Below are positions 54,308 to 63,846 of a stretch of DNA of 64,000 nt, piece after piece. The notes under the pieces were generated by a model. The model worked only from the letters and a program-made list of their open reading frames with translations. It did not search any database and was not told the origin of the DNA. Numbering within the stretch: the stretch's first letter is position 1; each line of letters opens with the position of its first letter. This DNA comes from Acidobacteriaceae bacterium. Its GTDB lineage: Bacteria > Acidobacteriota > Terriglobia > Terriglobales > Acidobacteriaceae. The stretch covers positions 20,346 to 84,345 of the forward strand of contig PKXU01000164.1 of NCBI GenBank assembly GCA_003132445.1, in the 5' to 3' direction. A program made the position numbers and the translations under genes.

Positions 54308-56049
54308 AGTTCTTGGAAATGAAGGTCCTTTACAAGGTCTTCGCTTTTCTCTGCGTGCTTTGTGCCTCTGTGGTGAGTTGTTTTTCTCTCGACCGCGAGG
54401 CATTTACCTTCACTAATTACGATCTCAACGTTCAAATTGAGCCGGAACAACATCGCCTCGGCGTTCGCGGCAAAATCACGCTGCGGAATGATTCGCAGAG
54501 TTCGCAAAAGATTGCCGTCCTACAGATTTCATCGTCGCTAGACTGGCGCTCGGTCAAGGCTCTCGACAAGCCCTTGCAGTTCGTATCGCAACCTTATACC
54601 TCTGACATTGATCACACGGGCGCTCTTTCCGAAGCCATCGTAACTTTGCCCCAGTTCGTCCCACCCGGCGGTGCGATTGAACTGCAAATCGGATACGAAG
54701 GCGTCATTCTGCTCGACGCGACGCGGCTGACACGCATTGGCACGCCCGATCAAACGGCGAAGAACACGGACTGGGACCAGATCGTCCCGAGCTTTACGGC
54801 GCTGAGAGGGGTTGGCTACGTGGCGTGGTATCCGATTGCCACAGAAGTTGCGAATCTGTCAGAAGGCAACAGTTTGTTTGAGGTATTGGGCCGCTGGAAA
54901 AGCCGGGAAGCCGCTTCCGTCATGAGGATTGGCTTCACGTTCCCTACCCTTGCAGAGGATGCGATTCCGCCGGTTACGGTGTGCGGCGGAAGCGAACTGC
55001 GCGTAGTCACACGAGAAGGAACCTCCAAGTTTCCGTGGTCAGAGTGTTCGTATCAACCGCTCGGCCTTTCGGTTCCGGCATTTGCCGTGGCCCGCTATGG
55101 GGTCGTGGATAGGCCTGCAATCACTGTCTACAACTTGCCCGAGCATGCGGTTGCGGCTGAGAATTATGCGGAAGCGGCCGAGAAGGCTAGCCCGTTAATC
55201 ACGGATTGGTTTGGTGCGCCACACGAAAAAGCCAGAACCGCCGACCTCGCCGATGCCGACTCGGCTCCCTTCGAAAGTGGTTCGTTCTTGCTGACACCGC
55301 TAGCTGAAGGAGATTCCAAGATGGCCGGGTTGGCCGCTGCGCATCAACTCACACACGCTGCATTTTCCTCATTCCGCCCGTGGATCGAAGAAGGTTTAGC
55401 GCACTTCGCCCAGGCTCTATATGTCGAGAGCGAAAAAGGACGCCCAGCCGCCCTCGAGTACATGGGACTGCATCGCTCTGCTCTCAATAATATCGAACAG
55501 CCGACCACAGCGCCGAGATCTGAGGACGCAACAAACCGATCGCTCGTGAATACGACGAATGAGGAACTTTATCGCAGCAAGGCGATGTGCGTCTGGTGGA
55601 TGCTGCGCGACATGGTCGGCGACTCGGCTCTCAAGAAAGCCATCGCCGCCTACCGTCCCGAGCAGGACAAGGAGCCCTCGTACATGCTGCGCCTGATCGC
55701 AGCGCAAACGCAGCGCGACCTGGAGTGGTTCTTCGACGACTGGGTCTACCGCGATCGCGGTCTGCCTGACTTCAAGATCGAATCGGCGTTCTCGCGTAAA
55801 ACCATGACTGGCTCGTTCATGATCACAATTACGGTCGACAATCTGGGAACGGCGGGAGCCGAAGTTCCGATCATCGTTAAGTTTCTCGGTGGAGAAATCA
55901 TGCGGCGCCTTGAGGTTCATGCAGAGAATAGAGCCGTGATTCGCGTCGAGGTCCCCGCGACCCCGGAAGTTATCGTGGTGAACGACGGCAGCGTGCCCGA
56001 GAGCGACGTGACCAACAACACATTTAAGATTGAATCAACCGACAAATAG
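54304..56049 (+). CDS. M1-like exported protein with altered zinc motif (pseudo-peptidase)
   Basis: A 581-residue exported protein. A signal peptide (1-28) precedes an N-terminal beta domain and a gluzincin-like domain with 'AAHQLTHAAF' and, 14 residues on, 'WIEEGLAHF'. The layout HxxxH...E mirrors M1 aminopeptidases (HEXXH-X18-E), but the catalytic Glu is Gln, so peptide hydrolysis is unlikely. A C-terminal Ig-like domain ('SFMITITVDNLGTAGAEVP') follows. The signal peptide sequence 'FAFLCVLCASVVS' is encoded by a CTCTGTG-type repeat. It is coupled to rlmB by ATGA. Confidence 0.75.
   Translation: MKFLEMKVLYKVFAFLCVLCASVVSCFSLDREAFTFTNYDLNVQIEPEQHRLGVRGKITLRNDSQSSQKIAVLQISSSLDWRSVKALDKPLQFVSQPYTSDIDHTGALSEAIVTLPQFVPPGGAIELQIGYEGVILLDATRLTRIGTPDQTAKNTDWDQIVPSFTALRGVGYVAWYPIATEVANLSEGNSLFEVLGRWKSREAASVMRIGFTFPTLAEDAIPPVTVCGGSELRVVTREGTSKFPWSECSYQPLGLSVPAFAVARYGVVDRPAITVYNLPEHAVAAENYAEAAEKASPLITDWFGAPHEKARTADLADADSAPFESGSFLLTPLAEGDSKMAGLAAAHQLTHAAFSSFRPWIEEGLAHFAQALYVESEKGRPAALEYMGLHRSALNNIEQPTTAPRSEDATNRSLVNTTNEELYRSKAMCVWWMLRDMVGDSALKKAIAAYRPEQDKEPSYMLRLIAAQTQRDLEWFFDDWVYRDRGLPDFKIESAFSRKTMTGSFMITITVDNLGTAGAEVPIIVKFLGGEIMRRLEVHAENRAVIRVEVPATPEVIVVNDGSVPESDVTNNTFKIESTDK
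54346..54377 (+). repeat. CTCTGTG-type repeat inside the signal peptide codons
   Basis: TTTTCTCTGCGTGCTTTGTG and CCTCTGTGGTGAG follow one another. The sequence is in frame and encodes 'FAFLCVLCASVVS'. It is related to the inverted pair at 10793-10969. Confidence 0.6.
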
Positions 56050-56088
56050 AAGTCGTCACAAGGACGGCAGCTTGTTTTCTGGAACGAA

Positions 56089-57189
56089 TCAACTGGCCGA
56101 CGTAAAACGCGCCAGCGCTTCCAACTTTTGAGCGGCAGCGCCGGAATCGATCGATTGCACGGCAAGCGGAATTGCCTCGGCGATACGATCCGCTCGCCCT
56201 GCCGCCACCAATGCCGCGGCAGCATTAAGCAGAACCACATCGCGCCGTGGCGATTTCTTCCCGGCGAGCACGGCGCGAATGATCGCGGCATTCTCCGTAG
56301 CGTCGCCTCCTGCAATATCCTGCAACGTGCCGCGAGGCATTCCGAACTCTTCCGGTTCCACTTCATACGATCGCACCGACCCGTCGCGAGCTTCGGCTAT
56401 CCGCGTCTTGTCCGTAATTGTGATCTCGTCGAGACCGTCGAGCCCGTGCACCACCAACGCCCGATGCAAGCCCAGCATGCTCAATGCCTCAGCTAGCTTC
56501 TCGGCGAGATCCAGCGCATACACTCCCACCACTTGCCCGGAAGCCTGCGCCGGATTGGTTAGCGGACCGAGCAGATTAAACATCGTGCGCATGCGGAGCT
56601 CGCGGCGTACCGTCTGCACTTGCTTCATCGCGGGATGCAGATTGGGTGCGTACAAAAAACAAATTCCTACTTCACGCAGGCATTGCGCTGCGCGCTCCGG
56701 CGAAAGCTGGATGTTTATCCCCAGCGCCTCGACCACGTCGGCCGAGCCGCACTTAGAACTGATGCTGCGATTGCCGTGCTTGGCCACGCGGACGCCCGCT
56801 CCCACGGTCACCAGCGCGGTCGCTGTGGAAATATTGAATGTGCCGCTGGCGTCGCCGCCGGTTCCGCTGGTGTCGACCAGAGACGATTCGATCAAAGATG
56901 ATTCGATCGAGGATTCTTCCGCAAGAGCATCCCGGCCGGTGCCGCTCACAGCAATCGCCGCAGCGCCGCGAATGGGCAGCGGCGCTGCAGCCGCGCGGAT
57001 GGCCTCGGCGAAGCCCACGATTTCCTCCACGGTTTCGCCTTTCATGCGCAGTGCAATCAAAAGCGCCGCAATCTGAGCGTCGGTGCATCTGCCCCCCAAT
57101 ACTTCGGACATCACTTCTCTGGCTTCAGCTCGATCGAGCGACTGAGTGTGATTGGCAATGCGATGCAGCGCGTCGAGGATCATGTTCAT
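56089..57189 (-). CDS. trpD: Anthranilate phosphoribosyltransferase
   Basis: A 366-residue enzyme of tryptophan synthesis that joins anthranilate and PRPP. Motifs: the pyrophosphate loop '[13 protein letters not shown]' (G109 onwards), '[18 protein letters not shown]' and '[14 protein letters not shown]'. The residue before the loop is 'DTS' instead of the usual 'DTC'. About 25 extra residues (78-104, with two imperfect 'SSxIESS' units) precede the loop. Other trp genes are not in the window. Confidence 0.93.
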   Translation of the reverse strand: MNMILDALHRIANHTQSLDRAEAREVMSEVLGGRCTDAQIAALLIALRMKGETVEEIVGFAEAIRAAAAPLPIRGAAAIAVSGTGRDALAEESSIESSLIESSLVDTSGTGGDASGTFNISTATALVTVGAGVRVAKHGNRSISSKCGSADVVEALGINIQLSPERAAQCLREVGICFLYAPNLHPAMKQVQTVRRELRMRTMFNLLGPLTNPAQASGQVVGVYALDLAEKLAEALSMLGLHRALVVHGLDGLDEITITDKTRIAEARDGSVRSYEVEPEEFGMPRGTLQDIAGGDATENAAIIRAVLAGKKSPRRDVVLLNAAAALVAAGRADRIAEAIPLAVQSIDSGAAAQKLEALARFTSAS

Positions 57190-57364
57190 TCGGAAGCGTG
57201 GCCATTAGCCTAGCATCTTGCTCCCATTCTGGCACTGTCCGCCGCCGACAATGCCACGCAACGTTTGCCCTAATTCCCCGGCCTTCTATAGAATGAAAAG
57301 TTTGCTGCCCGCAGTGCGTCGCCGCAATCAGGTTCCTTCCGATTCTCAGCTGACGAGTTTCTTT

Positions 57365-58561
57365 ATGAAAATCCATGAATATCAGGCCAAGGCAATTCTC
57401 AAAAGATATGGCGTAAGTGTGCCCCGCGGAGCGATGGCCGCTTCCCAAGATGAGGCAGAAGCCGCGGCCAAAGAGTTATTGAATTCGGGCGCGAGCGGAG
57501 TCGTCGTCAAGGCGCAAATCCACGCCGGTGGCCGCGGCAAAGGCGGTGGTGTAAAGATTGCCAAGTCGGTGAACGAGGCCGGTGAAATCGCCTCCAGGAT
57601 GCTGGGCATGAAGCTGGTGACGCATCAGACGGGGCCCGAAGGTCGCGTCGTGCGTCGCTTACTGATTGAAGAGACTTTGCCCATCGAAAAAGAACTCTAT
57701 CTAGGCATTCTCGTCGACCGCGCAGAAGGCAAGCCGGTATTTATGGCTTCAGCCGCGGGCGGGATGGAGATTGAGCAAGTTGCTGCGGACAATCCAGATG
57801 CGATTCTGAAGCAACATATCGATCCCGGCATGGGTTTGGAGGCATTTCAGGCAAGAAAAATCGCTTTTAAGCTTGGCCTGAAGGCGCAGCAGATTAATCC
57901 CGCGGTTCAGTTTCTGTCCTCTCTCTATAAGGCTTTCCTCGATACCGACGCTTCATTGCTGGAGATCAATCCTTTCATCACCACCACCGACGGCCGTTTG
58001 TTCGCGCTCGATGCGAAGATCAACTTCGACGACAACGCATTATTCCGTCACTCCGATTTACGCGAGTTGCGCGACATTACCGAAGAGGATCCGCTGGAAG
58101 TTGAGGCCTCGAAGTACAGCCTCAATTACATCAAACTCGACGGCAACGTGGGCTGCATGGTCAACGGCGCCGGCCTGGCAATGGCGACCATGGACATCAT
58201 TAAATACGCGGGAGGCATGCCGGCGAACTTTCTCGATGTCGGCGGAGGCGCCAGTTCCGAGCAGGTGGCGCATGCCTTCGAGATCCTGCTCAGCGACAAG
58301 AACGTAAAGGCGGTTCTGATCAATATTTTCGGCGGTATTCTGCGCGTGGACACATTGGCCACCGGCGTGGTCGAAGCCGCGCGCAAGACGAATATCAAAC
58401 TGCCGATTGTGTTGCGGCTCGAAGGCACGAACGTCGACGAAGGAAAAAAGATCCTGATGAATTCCGGATTCAACTTTCTCGTTACCGACACGATGAAGGA
58501 AGCGGCCGACACGGTAGTGGCCGCGGCCCGCGGCACTCTGGGCGTAACGGAATGGCGATAG
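57365..58561 (+). CDS. sucC: Succinyl-CoA synthetase beta subunit
   Basis: A 398-residue subunit of the TCA-cycle enzyme that makes ATP or GTP from succinyl-CoA. It starts '[17 protein letters not shown]' (ATG at 57365, an upstream TTG/ATG frame would add an unlikely 49 residues) and shows the ATP-grasp motif '[18 protein letters not shown]', 'LEINPFITT' and '[15 protein letters not shown]'. sucD follows after an 88-bp spacer with two hairpins. Confidence 0.96.
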   Translation: MKIHEYQAKAILKRYGVSVPRGAMAASQDEAEAAAKELLNSGASGVVVKAQIHAGGRGKGGGVKIAKSVNEAGEIASRMLGMKLVTHQTGPEGRVVRRLLIEETLPIEKELYLGILVDRAEGKPVFMASAAGGMEIEQVAADNPDAILKQHIDPGMGLEAFQARKIAFKLGLKAQQINPAVQFLSSLYKAFLDTDASLLEINPFITTTDGRLFALDAKINFDDNALFRHSDLRELRDITEEDPLEVEASKYSLNYIKLDGNVGCMVNGAGLAMATMDIIKYAGGMPANFLDVGGGASSEQVAHAFEILLSDKNVKAVLINIFGGILRVDTLATGVVEAARKTNIKLPIVLRLEGTNVDEGKKILMNSGFNFLVTDTMKEAADTVVAAARGTLGVTEWR

Positions 58562-58570
58562 GGTGGAAGA

Positions 58571-58624
58571 GCGGCCCTTTCAGGGCCGCGTAAGAAGGCT
58601 TGAATGAATGCGGGCTTTAGCCCG
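58571..58624. repeat. Two hairpins between sucC and sucD
   Basis: GCGGCCCT-TTC-AGGGCCGC (58571-58589) and CGGGCT-TT-AGCCCG (58611-58624). Both are perfect stems of 8 and 6 bp. They may adjust the ratio of the two subunits by attenuation or mRNA processing. Confidence 0.55.
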
Positions 58625-58649
58625 GTAGTCAAAGAGAGGGTTTTCGTTT

Positions 58650-59528
58650 ATGGCAATCCTGGTTAATAAGAATACGCGTGTCATTGTGCAGGGGCTCACC
58701 GGCCGCGAAGGCACGTTTCATGCGAAAGCCAGTGCCGCTTACGGAACTCAGATTGTTGGTGGCGTAACGCCTGGGAAGGGCGGCAGCACGCATGAGGGCT
58801 GGCCGATTTTCAATACCGTGCAGGAGGCGGCCGAAAAGACGGGCGCGAACGCAACGGTAATCTTCGTTCCCCCGCCATTCGCCGCCGATGCCATCATGGA
58901 GGCGGCCGACGCGGAGATCGATTTGATTGTCTGCATCACCGAAGGCATTCCAACCCTCGACATGGTGAAAGCCTGGGAATTCCTGCAAGACCGCCGGTCG
59001 CGTCTGATCGGACCGAACTGCCCGGGAATTATTTCCCCGGGTAAATGCAAAATCGGCATCATGCCTGCTTCGATCCACAAAGAGGGATCGATTGGCATCG
59101 TCTCGCGCTCGGGCACCCTGACCTACGAAGCCGTGCATCAACTCACGCAGCGCGGCATTGGGCAGTCGACTGCGATCGGCATCGGCGGAGATCCGATTAT
59201 CGGCACGAATTTTATCGACGCTCTGGACTTATTCAATCGCGATCCGGAGACCGAAGCCGTGATCATGATCGGCGAGATTGGCGGCAATGCCGAAGAAACT
59301 GCCGCGGAGTTTGTGAAGACTCACATGAAGAAGCCGGTAGTGGGCTTCATCGCCGGACAGACTGCTCCCCCCGGCCGCCGCATGGGACACGCGGGCGCGA
59401 TCATTTCAGGCGGTAAAGGCACCGCAGCGGAAAAAATTAAGGCTCTGGAGAGCTGCGGGATTCGCGTGGCCAAGTCCCCCGCCGCGATCGGCGAAACGCT
59501 GGCGGCAGCCATCGGCGTAAGCGTCTAA
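58650..59528 (+). CDS. sucD: Succinyl-CoA synthetase alpha subunit
   Basis: A 292-residue subunit carrying the phosphohistidine in '[16 protein letters not shown]'. CoA binding is shown by '[20 protein letters not shown]' (residues 11-30) and '[11 protein letters not shown]'. It pairs with SucC. Confidence 0.97.
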   Translation: MAILVNKNTRVIVQGLTGREGTFHAKASAAYGTQIVGGVTPGKGGSTHEGWPIFNTVQEAAEKTGANATVIFVPPPFAADAIMEAADAEIDLIVCITEGIPTLDMVKAWEFLQDRRSRLIGPNCPGIISPGKCKIGIMPASIHKEGSIGIVSRSGTLTYEAVHQLTQRGIGQSTAIGIGGDPIIGTNFIDALDLFNRDPETEAVIMIGEIGGNAEETAAEFVKTHMKKPVVGFIAGQTAPPGRRMGHAGAIISGGKGTAAEKIKALESCGIRVAKSPAAIGETLAAAIGVSV

Positions 59529-59623
59529 AGTAAAGTGGCAAGACGAAGCAGATTCCTCGCTTCGCTCGGAATGAAAAGTCTATTTGGCTAACGACGAACG
59601 ACCAAGGACCAACGACCGAACCT

Positions 59624-60049
59624 ATGAAAACTCTGCAACGCACTTTCACCATCGTAAAACCCGACGCCGTTCAAAGAAATGCAGTTGGCGACATCATCGA
59701 ACAATTCGAGAAAAATGGCTTCCGTATTCTTGCCATGAAGATGCTGGAAATTTCCAAGTATCAGGCGGAACAGTTTTACGCCGTGCACGCCGCCCGGCCA
59801 TTCTTCAACACGCTCACCGACTTCATGTCCAGCGGACCAATCGTAGTTCTAGCCCTGGAAAAAGAGAATGCGATTGCCGACCTGCGCAAGCTGATGGGCG
59901 CCACCAATCCGGCCCAAGCCGAGGAAGGAACCATTCGCAAGAAGTGGGCGACCAATATCGAGCACAACGCCATTCACGGTTCGGACGCCGAAGATACCGC
60001 GCGCTTCGAGCTGAGTTTCTTTTTTGCTGGGTACGAACTGGCGAAATAA
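59624..60049 (+). CDS. ndk: Nucleoside diphosphate kinase
   Basis: A 141-residue kinase that transfers phosphate between NTPs and NDPs. Active-site H118 is in 'NAIHGSDA', and '[18 protein letters not shown]' and 'KWATNIEHN' are typical. It follows sucD by 95 bp, so succinyl-CoA-derived GTP or ATP may be linked to it. Confidence 0.96.
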   Translation: MKTLQRTFTIVKPDAVQRNAVGDIIEQFEKNGFRILAMKMLEISKYQAEQFYAVHAARPFFNTLTDFMSSGPIVVLALEKENAIADLRKLMGATNPAQAEEGTIRKKWATNIEHNAIHGSDAEDTARFELSFFFAGYELAK

Positions 60050-60126
60050 TTCTCAGTTCTCGGTTCTCAGTTGTTTGGGGGCGAGCCCGATCTTACTGAG
60101 AACTTGAGGACTGACATCTGAGAACT
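60050..60126. repeat. TTCTCAGT-type repeat between convergent genes
   Basis: TTCTCAGTTCTCGGTTCTCAG at the left and ACTGAGAACT, ACTGACATCTGAGAACT at the right form a degenerate inverted repeat between ndk and the reverse-strand monooxygenase gene. It may serve as a bidirectional terminator. Confidence 0.5.
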
Positions 60127-60130
60127 CACA

Positions 60131-60418
60131 TTACCCCAACGGCTCGTAAAGATGCCCTTCCACGCGGTCGGCGACCCTGGGCAGATCTTTCTTTGCGTGT
60201 TGCAGAAAATGCGGAGCGGCACGATGTGCCTCCAGCGCGACGTCATCTTTATATTGCTCATAAATGAAGAAACGGCGCGGCTCCGTTTTATGTCGATGCA
60301 CCTGGTACATGGCACATCCCGGCTCTTTGCGGGACTGATCGGTCAGCTTCTCAAACAGCGCGGCGACTTCGCTTTCGTGCCCAACTTTCGCCATCCAGGT
60401 GACCGCCAATACCACCAT
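60131..60418 (-). CDS. Antibiotic biosynthesis monooxygenase (ABM) domain protein
   Basis: A 95-residue alpha/beta barrel protein ('VLAVTWMAKVGHESEVAALF', 'EPGCAMYQVHRHKTEPRRFF', residues 3-22 and 32-51). ABM proteins may oxidise quinones or haem, or just sequester small molecules. The ATG follows AAGGAG at 9 nt. It ends near ndk's stop in convergent orientation. Confidence 0.85.
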   Translation of the reverse strand: MVVLAVTWMAKVGHESEVAALFEKLTDQSRKEPGCAMYQVHRHKTEPRRFFIYEQYKDDVALEAHRAAPHFLQHAKKDLPRVADRVEGHLYEPLG

Positions 60419-60463
60419 CGGTTTTTGCTCCTTGCCTTTCAGTAGTCGTTCGGGGACGCAATT

Positions 60464-61795
60464 CTAGGCTTTTTTCGCGGCCGTCTTCAACTCAGAAACG
60501 AACTCATCCAAAAGAATCGTATGGCCGCGATCGGGCCCGGTGGAGATCATTCCGACTTTCGCTCCTACGGCTTTTTCAACAAATGCCAGGTAGTCCCGCG
60601 CCGGCTTGGGCAATTTTTCGAACTGAGTAATGCCCTCGGTTGCAGTTCCCCAGCCCGGAAGCTTCTCATATAGGCATTCGATCTTGTCGTAGCCGCTGGC
60701 CTGCGCCGGAACTTCGTCCGTCGTTTTCCCGTCGATTTTGTAGCCAACGCAGACTGGAATCTCAGCCAGCTCATCGAGCACGTCGAGTTTCGTCACCACC
60801 AGCCACGAAGTGCCGTTGATCATTCCCGAATAGCGCAGAAGCGGCAGGTCGAGCCATCCCGTGCGTCGTGGACGCCCGGTGACTGCGCCATATTCATTGC
60901 CACGCTTACGCAGACTGTCACCGGCATCGCTCTTATCTTCGCTGGGGAACGGCCCCTCGCCCACGCGCGTGCAATACGCCTTGGTAATTCCTATTACTGA
61001 ATTGATCGCATTGGGCGCCACTCCTGTGCCAATGGCTGCACCGCCGGAGGTTGCGCTGGACGAAGTCACAAACGGATAAGTCCCGTGATCGATGTCGAGC
61101 ATCGTTCCCTGTGCGCCCTCAAACAGAATCGACTCGCCGCTGTTCAAGGCGCGGTTCAGCAGGACAGCCGTGTCACAAACGAAGGGAGCGATTTTTTCTG
61201 CCGCGTCCGCGTATTCGGCATACATCTTGTCGGCATCGAGCGGTTCGGTATTGAAAAGCGCATGCGCGATCATATTCTTTTCATGCACGGCATTCGCAAT
61301 GTGCTTTTTGAGTAGTTGTAAATCCAGCAAATCGGCGACTCGCAGGCCGCGGCGGCCCATCTTGTCCTCATAGGCTGGACCAATGCCGCGCGACGTGGTG
61401 CCAATTTTGACTCGTCCCGGCGCATTCTCGGCCGCCAGTTCGATCATGCGATGGTAGGGCAGGATGACGTGGGCGCGATTGGAAACGAAAAGGTGTCCAT
61501 CGACCTGTACTCCAGCTTCGCGCAACGCGCCCGCCTCTTTTAGAAATGCGAGAGGATCGAGCACCACGCCGTTGCCGATGACGCTTCGGCAACCGGCGCG
61601 CAGCACTCCGCACGGAACCAACTGCAGAACAAATTTCTTCCCCGCGATGATTACAGTATGCCCAGCGTTGTGTCCGCCGGCATAACGGGCTACCACTGAG
61701 AAGTTTTCCGACAATACGTCGACGATCTTCCCTTTACCTTCATCGCCCCACTGGGCGCCCACGATCACCGCAGTCGTGCCTTTTTTCAATGCCAA
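60464..61795 (-). CDS. purA: Adenylosuccinate synthetase
   Basis: A 443-residue GTP-dependent enzyme of AMP synthesis. The P-loop is 'GAQWGDEGKGKIVD', followed by 'AGHNAGHTV', 'GTTSRGIGPAYEDK' and 'EGAQGTMLDIDHGTYPFVTS' (residues 220-239). The start is TTG, either at 61795 or at 61789; the latter has GGAG at a good 6-nt spacing. No ATG is suitable. It diverges from the unrecognised gene to the right. Confidence 0.96.
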   Translation of the reverse strand: MALKKGTTAVIVGAQWGDEGKGKIVDVLSENFSVVARYAGGHNAGHTVIIAGKKFVLQLVPCGVLRAGCRSVIGNGVVLDPLAFLKEAGALREAGVQVDGHLFVSNRAHVILPYHRMIELAAENAPGRVKIGTTSRGIGPAYEDKMGRRGLRVADLLDLQLLKKHIANAVHEKNMIAHALFNTEPLDADKMYAEYADAAEKIAPFVCDTAVLLNRALNSGESILFEGAQGTMLDIDHGTYPFVTSSSATSGGAAIGTGVAPNAINSVIGITKAYCTRVGEGPFPSEDKSDAGDSLRKRGNEYGAVTGRPRRTGWLDLPLLRYSGMINGTSWLVVTKLDVLDELAEIPVCVGYKIDGKTTDEVPAQASGYDKIECLYEKLPGWGTATEGITQFEKLPKPARDYLAFVEKAVGAKVGMISTGPDRGHTILLDEFVSELKTAAKKA

Positions 61796-62129
61796 CTCCG
61801 TCAGGAAAATTTAAGCAGGCAGATGTCTGCGCTGCGCCCGGGGTCGCACACTCTTTGCCCGCAAGGATACTGCACTCAAAGCTGCTGGGGATCGGGGCGG
61901 AGAAGACGTGTACAAATTATCTTATCGTGTCCCTGCAGCGAATAGCAACGCGCAGGACGCCGTTGCGATACAGCTTAACTTTCGACCCTCGCTATCCTGC
62001 CCGGCGTCATCGGATCGAGCCGTTTTCCAAGCGAAGAAAAGGATCTCCGCGCAGACCGGCAACGCGCCCGCGCGCGATAGCTCTCGCGCGAGATCGAGCC
62101 GGGCGTCAAAGACATTAATCCCAGCCAAC

Positions 62130-63107
62130 ATGAGCCTTCCAGTCGGTTTTTTGCGCGTTATGGATATGCGGCTACCAGAAGGCAGCTGTGCCGCTGGAAT
62201 GAAGGATGCCATGAACGGTCAACCCGATAGCCACGGTCCCGGATCGCTGGGAACGCCAACCAACAACCCGGCCCTCGACAGTGGCACTTCGGCCCGTGTC
62301 CGAAACAAGCCCAAAAGGCCACTCGGAACGATCGTGTGGAACTGCTTCGAGGAGGATGTTTTCGTGCCAGTGGCGGCTCACGGCACCAAATTAGGGCGCG
62401 AAGGATGGATGTTTCCTCGGCAAGACAAACAAGGCCGATACATCCTGGACCAATGGCTCAGCGGAACGGCCGATGTAATAACTCTCGACAGTGACGACTG
62501 GGGAGACTACATGCGGGCTGAACCGAATCTCCGCGAGGAAATCTACAAAAAGCTGAACGGCGACGCGCACGACATGTGGGAAACAGTGCAACGGAGTTCC
62601 GGCACTGTGCAGCAAAAATACGACACCTCTTTCCACGGGGATGTCGCTATAAAATCGTCCAGAGGCAAGCCCAAAAATGGTGGATATTATACGGGCTACG
62701 AGTTATTGCATGGGTCGAAAGGGGGTGCATTCTATCGAGCGGGGTCACAAATCTATCCGGCTCTCGGCGCTCGCGGTGGCAGTGTGTGGCTTAAGGACGT
62801 TCAAATCAAAGGCGAGTTTATCGCGGTTCGATCGGGTGCTGCCGGAAGTCCGTACACAGTTACTTACAAAGATTTGCACTTCGTTTGGAACGATGTTGTC
62901 AACCCGAACCCAATCTATACGAAGGATCCGATTTATGCCGGTTACGCCAAATGGGAGAACTATTACACTGGTAAACCGGAGCCCAGGGACTATTTCTTGT
63001 ACATCAAGTGGGACGCTACGGAAGACACGACCATTGAGGTTGATAGCCAGGGCATAGCGGGTGAAAAGTGTGACGTCCCGCAGCCCCCGGCCAAAGGCCG
63101 AAAGTGA
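62130..63107 (+). CDS. Unrecognised protein near two tRNA genes
   Basis: A protein of about 325 residues. ATG at 62130 is listed; ATG at 62211 with AAGGA close by is equally possible, and the frame is open to a GTG at 61908. The N-terminal part is Pro/Gly-rich; the rest holds 'VWNCFEEDVFVPVAAHGTKLG', a pair of acidic stretches, and many Tyr, Trp and Gly residues ('GGYYTGYELLHGSKGGAFYRAG', residues 175-197), as in carbohydrate-binding or secreted folds, but there is no signal peptide. No family was recognised. Codon use and AT content differ from neighbours, and a tRNA-Arg gene is 230 bp downstream, which hints at foreign origin. Confidence 0.6.
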   Translation: MSLPVGFLRVMDMRLPEGSCAAGMKDAMNGQPDSHGPGSLGTPTNNPALDSGTSARVRNKPKRPLGTIVWNCFEEDVFVPVAAHGTKLGREGWMFPRQDKQGRYILDQWLSGTADVITLDSDDWGDYMRAEPNLREEIYKKLNGDAHDMWETVQRSSGTVQQKYDTSFHGDVAIKSSRGKPKNGGYYTGYELLHGSKGGAFYRAGSQIYPALGARGGSVWLKDVQIKGEFIAVRSGAAGSPYTVTYKDLHFVWNDVVNPNPIYTKDPIYAGYAKWENYYTGKPEPRDYFLYIKWDATEDTTIEVDSQGIAGEKCDVPQPPAKGRK

Positions 63108-63337
63108 CAAAAGATGGGAAGAGCGCTAACCCGATCGTGCTCGCCATCAAACCACGGCCGACAAAATTAAGCCTCCGCAAGACTAAGGTAGCAGGGCTGA
63201 TGAAGGCAGCTCTGCCAACTGGCGTTTTGAAGACAATGCTGCTTAAGATTCTCCCGGTCTCGAGATTCTCTCGATTTTCGAGTCGGAACGGAAGCCAGTT
63301 CGGGAAGTTTCGTGACGCACAGTTCCTGGGGTAAAGA

Positions 63338-63414
63338 TGGTAGGCGCGGCAGGATTCGAACCTGCAACCGTCGGATTAGAAATCCGATGCTCTATCCGTT
63401 TGAGCTACGCGCCC
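63338..63414 (-). tRNA. tRNA-Arg (anticodon TCT)
   Basis: The reverse strand folds as a cloverleaf: acceptor GGGCGCG paired with CGCGCCT (one G-U), D arm starting AGCTC, anticodon stem TCGGA/TCCGA around TTTCTAA, T arm GCAGG-TTCGAAT-CCTGC and encoded CCA. Anticodon TCT reads AGA/AGG. Confidence 0.95.
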
Positions 63415-63771
63415 CAAGTTTACAGTCTAATTCTACCCGGAGTTCAGATGATTCCGCGTCCCGCTTTTGCGACGCGGCTGGCATGGTTACTGCCCGCGCA
63501 TGCCGGCTGTAATCTGCCTCTGAGCAGGCAGGGAGTCGATCCTCAACGGGCCCGACGGGTTGCTGAAAAGGTTCCGCTGAAAGAGGCTTATAGGGAAGGA
63601 ATTGTTCGAAAATATCCGTCATTTTTCGTGAACAGCATTAAGCCTAAAGGGAGTCAGGGCACGTGGGTTGCGGATGAGATAAGTACTGCGAGCTTCCGAA
63701 TAGCTCGTCAGCTTGCGCTTCGTGGAGCGGGCACGTAAGACAGGGCTCAACCCTCTAAACCGCTGAAAAAA
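63415..63771. other. Spacer between tRNA genes, no gene seen
   Basis: About 357 bp between the two tRNA genes. Open frames here are tRNA complements or lack a start site. No promoter or repeat stands out. Confidence 0.4.
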
Positions 63772-63846
63772 TGGTGGGCGCTATAGGATTCGAACCTATG
63801 ACTTCCACCGTGTGAAGATGGCACTCTACCGCTGAGTTAAGCGCCC
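63772..63846 (-). tRNA. tRNA-Val (anticodon CAC)
   Basis: The reverse strand folds as acceptor GGGCGCT with AGCGCCC, anticodon stem CCATC/GGTGG around TTCACAC, T arm ATAGG-TTCGAAT-CCTAT, and encoded CCA. Anticodon CAC reads GUG. Confidence 0.95.

Noticed and set aside
63337..63738. A 133-codon forward frame at the tRNA genes
   Set aside because: It begins in the complement of tRNA-Arg and has no coding features.
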